Of a DNA stretch of 64,000 nucleotides, positions 55,198 through 64,000 are shown in pieces; positions within the stretch are counted from its first letter, which is position 1; every line of letters starts with the position of its first letter. A model generated the notes under the pieces. That model did no database searches. It was not told where the DNA came from and was given only the letters and a program-made list of their open reading frames with translations. This stretch comes from Glebionis coronaria (lineage: Eukaryota > Streptophyta > Magnoliopsida > Asterales > Asteraceae), in the NCBI GenBank assembly GCA_025667525.1, contig CM046879.1, forward strand, positions 383,617,039-383,681,038. Direction: 5' to 3'. Made by a program: the position numbers and the translations under genes.

Positions 55198-58100
55198 TGT
55201 AACACCCCCAAATTTATGGAACTCAATACAGCGGAAGACTCGTTGGTGTTACGGGATAGCACATTACTCACATCATAGACAACGCATAAAAATCGCGTCG
55301 TTTAATAATAAATCATTTCCATTCATAAACATCAAAGTTACATCGGTCCCAAGTCATTATATTTCATACAAAGTTTTACAAAGTATTTGAATGGAAAAAT
55401 ATTGTTTAAGTGCGGGCCATGAATTCTTGTCGTCTTCCCGAGAATTACCTTCAAGTACCTGAGATAAAACATGTTAAAAGAAAAGGTCAGTGATAACGCC
55501 GAGTGAGTTCATAGAGTGTAATAAATTCCATCAATATAACTTTGGTATAAAATTATTACCAAAAATCATTTGGTACAAATCATTGTAATAGGCCATAGAA
55601 TAGCCAAAATCATTTTAAACAAATCTTTATCAAAATCATAATATAGGCATTTGCCTTAAAAATCATTATACGAGCCAATGTCGTAAAAACATCATACAAT
55701 ACGTTTTACAACGTTGTATAGATGAAATAAAAACCGTTATATGAATATGGTTATGAAAACCAAAACACGAACATAATATCAATAGTATGACCCTGTATTG
55801 CTAGTCAGGCAATACATCGTAATTCGGTGCGTCTAGTAGTATTTCGTTAACTGGATTATTATAAGCCGCATGACATTGTTACCTTACTAAACCAACAACG
55901 GGTAGCTAACCCGATACTCAATTTGCCCATCTAAAGTAGCGTGTCGTCACAAAGGTCACGCTATGGAAATCTTCTCATACATAAATTCACTTACCAATCA
56001 ATGTGGCACGACGGGGATCAACCGTCAAGGCGCGAACTGGGGTGATCGTCCCCAAATAGTACTATTATATGCATAAGCGTCTACCAACTCCCAGTAGTTC
56101 ACAATTCATGCTAATGGGACTTTTAGTGACATAACCTAACTTTAATAATCCATTTTATTTCATCTATCGGGTCCTTTAATCATTTATCGGGTCATACAAT
56201 CGGGTCATACAATCATTCGGGTCCAAATCAATAAACAAACAATCGGGACAAATGGTGTCCTATTTTATAACAACTAACATGTTATCTCCCTCGCGGGTTT
56301 ATAAAACATTTCATAAAAACATTTAAAAGAGTGCGAGGCTATGAACTCACGTTGATGTGGGAAGGCGGGTTATCGGCAATTCGGATGTACGGTACGTGCT
56401 TCAATCACGGAAACCTAGACAAATAATACTCGTCTTAGACTCATGTCCAATGACTTTATAAAAATAACAATTATGTATACATATGATGATTATATATATA
56501 TGATGATCAAGTGGGTTTACATATTCCCTTTTTACTCATTTTAGTGTTTACGTATTGGTATCTTTTTACTAGTTTACTAGTTTTACCTATTTACGTGTTT
56601 TAAGTCCAATAAACTTATTATAAGTTCTTTAACTTGTATTAATCCATGTTATACTTATATTATCAGTATCTACACTTTACAAGTTGGGCCTAAATGGGTT
56701 AAGCCCAATAAATAAGTTTATAAGTGTTTTAGTCCATTTTGTTGTTTTATTAGTCCAATAACGTTAACGTAGCCCGTTAATGTCCGTATGTTATATAGTT
56801 CGGGTTTTATCGGTTTTTACTTGTTATACATGTTCATATATCAGTATATAAGTTTTATAAAGTTCACATTATACGGGTCCAACCGTCTGAGTTTTATTTA
56901 GCAAAAACGTTAATTTTACGGTAATAGCCGAAAAAGTCGTAAAAATCATGTTTATAGTTTTATAACTTATAAAACTTAACAAGTTACCATTTTTATAAAA
57001 TGTACACTTATTTACCATTGTACATATTTATATAAATGAAATATATAAGTTAGTGGGTTTTAATTTATATTTTATACTATTTTTATTTGAGTGCTTATAT
57101 AATACTATTATACTTTAATTTCCAAAATCTGATTTTTATTTTCATCTTCACCAGAACTGCCATATCTAGAGTTCTATATGGAGATAGAAGCTCAAATTTT
57201 TAACACATAAACTACATGATATTTTCTCCATTTAACTCTCCTATAGCTACTGTTGAATCATCCTCTAAGTAGTTTCTAAAAATCGTCCAAAACAGTGAAC
57301 TCAGATTTGTACTTTAAACTTGTTTTGATCATATCTCACTCATTACAATGATTCCATTGCATGGCCAACTCTCACATGTGTACAAGACCCATAGCTTACT
57401 GTAAATGGATTCTACTTCATCATTTTATCAGTCTAACATGTGGTTCTTTACTGTTTTTATACAGCCTACCATTTAAACAAGATTTACCCATTTTACATGT
57501 AGTTTGTCCATCTTTTTAAGCATGTTTATCAACACCAAATCCCCACACAATATTTTTAATCATAATTCATCATCATATACATATACATAAGTAAAAGAAA
57601 TACAAGTTTACATAATCAAAAATAACAAGAGGATGAGGAGGACAATCTTTATACCACCAAGTTGATGTAGGTTGTGACTTGGACATGGATTTTGATGGAG
57701 AAACTTGTGGATAACCAAGACCATCTTCAAGACCACCATTCTTCATGAACACCTTGTGGAAAATCAGCCCTAATACTCCATGGAAACTCCTCCTTGAATG
57801 TTATAATCACCACCAATCAATAGGGTTTCAAAAGGGACATCTTTTTGTGTAAGATTAACATAGAATTCATGGATGAATTTTGATCAATGGTGGTGGTTCA
57901 TGGTGAAAGTGGACGGCAAAGGAAAGAGGGAGAGAGTGTTTGTGTGAGTTTTGCATGTGTGAAATGAAGCTAATGATAATGGTGGAGTGGTTTAGCTAGT
58001 TTTGGTGGGCGGAAAGCTTCATTGTGAAGCTAAGTTACATGTGTAACTTAGTTTCATGTAACTTGGACACCTAAGGGGTGTTGTGGCCGGTTATAGTGGG

Positions 58101-58636
58101 GGTGGGACAAGTGTCCCACTTGTCTCATCCCCATTTATTTACGGGTACTCCTCGATTCTAGTTTCCTCGATTTGCGTGCCTTCAGGTCGTTTTACGAAAA
58201 ACGTTTTTATAAATTATGAATCAACGGCACAAAACGAATCCAATAAAAATTGTTTCATCAAAAACGGAGTTCGAAAACGTAAATACGTAATCCTAAGGTT
58301 TCCGGTTTAGTCGTAAAGGACGTTAAAATAAAATCGTAAGTCCTAGTCTCTTCTCGTAAATTTGTGAGTTTATGAACTAACACAAATTTAAAACTCCAAA
58401 ATAATATTCGCGGATAAATTTATTTTTTTGAAATGTCGGACTGTCACCAAAGACGGCGTATGTAAACGTAAGCACGTAACGTTGAATCCTCCGTTTTAGA
58501 CGTAGTCGATGCTACTTCAAGATGTAAATCCAAATTACTTCCCAAAAATAAGTGAGTTCATAAGATAACATTAAAATAATATTTTTAAATAATATTTGTG
58601 AATAAAATATCAACCATAAATTGACGGATTGTCACA
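55198..58636 (-). repeat. Gypsy LTR C (shared by internal regions B and C)
   Basis: 3439 bp, TGTAACACCCCC...GTCACA. It is flanked on the left by the primer site of internal B and on the right by the purine tract of internal C, so one LTR serves both units in a tandem arrangement. Hairpin at 58095-58135. Confidence 0.9.
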
Positions 58637-59543
58637 GCATTTACCCCTAAACAGGATCTTTGTCCTCAAAGATCATCTTACCTTACTACTCGCTTCTTAT
58701 AGAGTTAAAGCCATGTGGGTATTTCCTCCACATTCGGTCTTTTCTCACAAGTGTAATTCATTACAATACGCGAGTTTCATCAAACATAGCTACGGGAATA
58801 AGATCAGGCTTAATGTTGACTTACTTTCTCTATCCATGATATTCACGGGTTTTTGATGAATGCAACTTTTCGCCGATCTAAACTTTATTAAGAAGAATTC
58901 AGATTTTCACTTGATAGATATTCCATCAAGTTCGATATACGAAACATATTTCACGCAGCTCTTGAAGTCCTAGGGTAGATCCAACTTATATTCCTTTCAA
59001 TCCCAACTGTTACATCATCTCAATGGTCTCATACTACGGGGACTTATATCCCATGATTTGTCAGATCATTAATTCATTTCTCCAAGGTTAAATTTTTGGC
59101 ATAACTTCGCTACCCATCTGGCACTTCAAGATCTACATTTCATATTCACATAACCTCCTGCCCACTACCGGCAGTCAATAATCAGATCCTAATTTCAACA
59201 ATCTTTTCAGGTCTCACGGGTCGAGTATTTTGCAAGGTTAGGTTCTCCATCACAGGAAACCTTAAACCTAAAATACATGTCCAACTCACAGTGGGTGTAT
59301 GGCGGGTGTGTTTATCTCAACTCCTGCTTACAGATGCTCTAGTTTCTAAATCTTAACAAGATTCGATCTAGATCCTAATACGATAGTTAGCAATGATAAT
59401 ATCTCCAAAGGAAAACGATTATACGGTCTATCACCAAAGGTCAATCATTCAAACATAAAATAGTGCTTATAGTATTTTGTATCGTTACTTTACCTCGTCC
59501 CTTCGATTGGGGTGGTACACAGTACTCTCATCAAGATTCGTTC

Positions 59544-59762
59544 TTAATGAATTCTGAGCAAATCTCTAGAAATTTGATGCGAAGCGAGGATCTTGATAGA
59601 GATGATCGATACAGGCACACCATGTTTACATAACTCCTTTAAATACAAAAGAGTCAATTTCTTCATTAAGAATTTATTATTAACAGGAATGATATTAGCA
59701 GATTTGGTCAGTCTGTCGACGATGACCCAAATCGAATCAAATTCAGATGATGACCTTTGCAA
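59544..59762 (-). pseudogene. Ty3/gypsy integrase core fragment (copy C)
   Basis: Differs from the copy B fragment by a single residue (SHQ for SHR). First aspartate present in VDRLTKSA, second motif replaced by SIKI as in A and B. Confidence 0.75.
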
Positions 59763-60869
59763 TAACTAGACGTTTACTAATGTATGAGGCGGTGTCTGCC
59801 TTCATAATTTGCCGTTAGTACAACTTCTTCAGACAAAGATACTTCTAGTCATAAATGACATAAATAGAATATTTATACTTACAAATTCCAATCATAACTA
59901 TATCTCACAATCCTCCATATTTAGATAATCACAAGTGGACTTTTATACATTTAACGCTGGGCTTCTCAATTCTAATGGTTCACATTATCCGCGAACCCCT
60001 TTTTATTATTTATATTATCCTTCTTACAAACATCGTTTATTTTTAAATCGTTCGGTAATTTATTTTGCACCTTCATTATTAAGGAATATGTCCTAATTGG
60101 TTCTTTATCATTTCTATATTATGTGTCAGTATCTACATTCATTAAAAATTTCTTTCTTCACATTTTCTAAGTTTTAGTTTCTTCTCAACTGTTATTTTTA
60201 TCTGTTTTACTCAATTCGACGTTTAAAGCGTCGATAATTATTACAACTAATTAAATATTAAATATTCAATTTTTATGAAATGTAAACGTAAAGATTTTAA
60301 ATTTCTTAGTTCGACCAATTATATAAAATGTTCAAAAATAAATTTGAATTTAATTAACAAGATTTTTGGTTGATTTATCGAAAATAATTAATAAGATTCG
60401 TAAATGTTTGAAAAATCTTTGGTTATACTTTGGTCAAAATTTTCTTAGTTAAAAGCAAAAAGTGTCGTTTCAAATGTCTAGTCATAAATTATATAGTTTC
60501 CTAAATTCTTCTTAAGTTGTCTAAAAGCACATACAAACATTTACCCCTAAACAGGAGTTTAGTTAAATGTTTTGGTTATAAGGGAATAATCCCTTAAAAT
60601 CCTTTGTTAAAACATTTGTTAAAACATATTTCCACTTTCTTTTTAGTATAACTCAAAGTCTTAAATGACTTCTAATTTTTAGAGAGTCAATTTATATTCC
60701 ATTATCTATTAATCACACGGTTAAATCATGTAAAGGATTAAGTCTTAAGTCTTATGTTAAATATTCAAGGTACAAGTTTTAATTGTTCGGCCAATTCAAG
60801 GAAATATATAATTAATTTTTAACTCATTCTTATTCTTATAAACAAACAAATGGTCCTTAATGATCTCAA

Positions 60870-61280
60870 GCATGAATTTTATCAATTTACAGTCTACACA
60901 CGAGATTCACCAAATTTATGAATACTACATGTGCATTAGTCAATCCAAACGGCATCACGTGAAACTCATAACGTTCATTACAAGTACCGGATGTAGTGAT
61001 TGGAATAGATAATCTCTTTCGTAGATGCGAAGTTTGAGGATAACCATGCCATGGATCAAATCTTTAAAACATACACTAGAACCTTGTAAATGATCGAACA
61101 AATCTTCCATTTCGAGTTATGGATATCGCTTTCGACTGTCAATTTACTCAGTCACAGTAATCTATAAATATAAGGAATGATATCACCATAGCTCTTCATG
61201 ATGACAGGCTTGGTATAATAAAATCTTTTTCCGATAACTCTCTCAGTGGTACAGTAATTCCTTAAATTCAGATGGTGCTG
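60870..61280 (-). pseudogene. Ty3/gypsy reverse transcriptase remnant (copy C)
   Basis: The same decayed segment as copy B (52135-52550): the APSEF codons, DLFDHLQGSSV and VMPFGLTNA are readable on the minus strand in changing frames, without a catalytic DD pair. Confidence 0.65.
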
Positions 61281-63766
61281 ACGTACAGTGCACAAGCCAC
61301 AAGTGCAGCACCGGAAATATAATCAATACCAATTTCAACTTGCCTTAATGGCGAAATTCTAGGTAATTTACCAACAAATACCTCCTAAAGTTTCAGTTAA
61401 CGTAAACATCTTTTAATAAATTCATATTAGGTTCTTTCTAGATTATAATATCTATGACTAGTTCACAACCATTCACGGTATAATTTCAAGTCATCCATCA
61501 AGAACTACTTAGATCACTTTTGATAATCAACATCTTATCATTTAGGGGAATTCTATTCGAGTTCCCATTAATTAAGACAATGTCGTCATGTAACAATCAA
61601 TCAATCCATTCCACTGGCACTATCAACCTTCTAGTTTTATTGTCGTCGATAAGATGTGAATTTCTCAAAAGACTAATAATAACTCATAATCCTTCGCAAA
61701 TTCAAGGATATATGGAGACACAACTTTCATCTAAAGAGTAAGGTCAACGCATAATCTACACGAGAGAATTTCAAATCAGATACAGAGGAAAATATTTAAT
61801 GAATATGAATATATCCCATGTTTTTATAATTTGAGTACGCATTCGAAAGCTCCTCGGATCGTTACCCAGGTCATTCAAATGAAATCAAATCAAAAGGAAT
61901 GATAGGAACGTCGATACATCCAATCGGGTATCAATACTCGGTAATCAGATACTTTTCTAAGAATCTTACCACGAGAGAATTGGACAAAAAAGAATTGTCA
62001 ATTATCAAATAAGACAATTTCCACAGATGAGTAAATTCGACTCAGAAGAATAGATGCTACAGGCACATATGTAGGTGTCCCTAACACTATGTCCTTATTT
62101 TTCACTTCTTGCAGATCTCTTAAAATTTAATCTTTCACAATCTTCAAAGAAAATGTAGTGTTTATTCATTAGTTGTATGGTGACTACTAATCAGCCTTGC
62201 ATGGTCCATTCCAAATTGTATGTAGGCGCGCAACTATATACAATTTCGAGATTAACGATGCAATACTCAGTTCGTCAAAATTTTATCATCATGTTTATAA
62301 TAAAAACATTTTCATGCTTAATTCTTAAATAAGAATCAGAAATAAATTTACAAAGATTTTCTTTGTTATGAAAACAATTAAGTTTTTCCAAGGTGTTTTA
62401 TAAATGACTTCATTTCGATAACAGTCACTTATACATCTCATTTTGAATAATCCTTATAGTGATGAAAATTAAATTTTCTCAAAGGATACGGTTTTATCTT
62501 TATAAAAACAATGAGTGATCTGCAGAAGAGTGATGAAAGCTTGTTCACCAAGAACTAACTACAATATAATAGGAAATGAGCTTAGCCAAATAATCTTGAG
62601 GTTCATGACCTCGATGGCACTCACGAAGAATAATTCACAACGTAACTCAATTCGAGATGAGTACTTGTTCAATGGTTGCATCACTAATGCGAGCATTAGG
62701 AAGAAGCAAGAAAAGATAGATAACATCGATACATGTAGAATTTAGCAATCAAAGGTAGTCTTTTTCATTAATCACAAACAAGTCAAAATTGTACCGTAAC
62801 ACATTACGTGTCACTATGTCATACAATTCTCAGAACTCATCCTACCAACTGATATCTCAGTTTAGTTAGGGATATTTAAAAGATACCACAATGAATACTA
62901 ATCTACAAGAGTCATTAGGTGTTCCACATGTCCCGAAAGATCCATCGGTCCCAATTCAGAAGAAGATTTCTTCGATTTATTTGTTGGACACTGGGCATCC
63001 TCATTAGTGGACAATGGCCTAGGAACAACCTTTAACACAAACTAACAATCAATTAAATCCTTATAATTCAATCACAGAACTGAACGACTTCCTCTTAATA
63101 ATCTCACATTCCATACGGGTTAAATTTTACTTTATTCAAGTTTCAACCAATTTATACTCAATTTGATATCCTACCTCATTTTCCAATACTTTCAATATTA
63201 TTCATAAACCTTAATAGGGCAATAAAAGCTCGATATGAACAACACTTAATTTCCAATCCTATAGTTCTTACAACAACAATTATCAAATGAGTCACTAATA
63301 TGAGATGACTCATACATTCAATTAGACTTCTCGGAAAGGTATTAGTGGCATGAGGCTTTTGGGTACTGGTTCTAATGACAGCCTCAAGTGCAACATTCAC
63401 CCTTTCGATTTCAATTTAAGAATTGGATGACAACGAATCAGATGACATCTTTCTAGGTGGCAACGTTTTGTCAAACTCCACTCTATAAGGAAAGATCGTC
63501 ATGACATCGATATCAGATTTAATCTCGCCAATTCTTTTTTTTTTCAATTTCACAATCAACTAATATCTATACTTCTACGAATATCAACCATTTGTTGGGA
63601 ACATAAATATCCACAACTTGGTTTAGATCTAGGATAGCTAGAATTCCTACGAGAATAGCTTCGATTAATTTACTAGGGGATTTAGGGTTTCTTGTGACAA
63701 TCTACGTCGTATAAATACCTCGTATAAATATCAAAATAATCATCAAACAATCATGTAATAAAATTA

Positions 63767-63923
<157 letters not shown>

Positions 63924-64000
63924 CCAAGTTATATATATATATATTAAAATAACACTTCTCAGTCTGGCCTTGTCGGTAACTCGCGAATTCTTCGGCACCG

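Overview
The window looks like the repeat-filled intergenic DNA of a large plant genome. It is AT-rich, shows no host gene, and nearly all of it can be assigned to nested LTR retrotransposons. Two things suggest the daisy family (Asteraceae). Copia-1 has a very long coiled-coil block between Gag and protease, and Copia-2 has a characteristic extra 3' ORF; both layouts resemble elements I know from Tanacetum/Chrysanthemum-type genomes. That placement is inference, with no database comparison behind it.

Layout, left to right. (1) 1-7951: minus-strand Ty3/gypsy copy A, a decayed internal region followed by its LTR. (2) 7952-17034: the only complete element, Athila-1, a plus-strand non-autonomous element with gag and protease but no RT, RNase H or integrase. 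It sits in the LTR of copy A and is flanked by the target duplication GATTG. The last bases of that LTR reappear at 17035-17044. (3) 17045-28172: Copia-1, broken at its left by copy A inside gag; it has gag, coiled coil, PR, IN, RT, RH, a 2.9-kb 3' region and a 3' LTR, with 8 stops and about 7 frameshifts. (4) 28173-30888: tail ORF and 3' LTR of Copia-2. (5) 30889-34392: LTR end, primer-binding site and leader of a plus-strand gypsy element (gypsy-2). (6) 34393-44116: Athila-2, with a 3.5-kb LTR, one ORF of unknown function and an interrupted 3' LTR. (7) 44117-46214: 3' end of Athila-3 (minus strand). (8) 46215-46468: piece of a minus-strand Copia-2-type LTR (Copia-3). (9) 46469-64000: minus-strand gypsy tandem, LTR B - internal B - LTR C - internal C, running off the window.

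The simplest history has gypsy-2 as the base. Copia-2, then Copia-1, then gypsy A, then Athila-1 stacked on its left side. Athila-2, then Athila-3, then Copia-3, then gypsy B/C stacked on its right. Most missing halves would lie outside the window.

No element here encodes a complete working polyprotein. The gypsy A/B/C copies share the same integrase active-site loss, and Athila-1 and Athila-2 lack pol, so all of them probably moved using proteins from other elements. The most interesting signals are non-coding: family-specific hairpins at the first bases of the Athila-type LTRs, a GAGGAC-loop hairpin next to purine-rich tracts in unrelated element families, repeated polypurine-tract motifs, a duplicated polypurine tract inside gypsy pol, and an array of short palindromes in the Athila-1 LTR.
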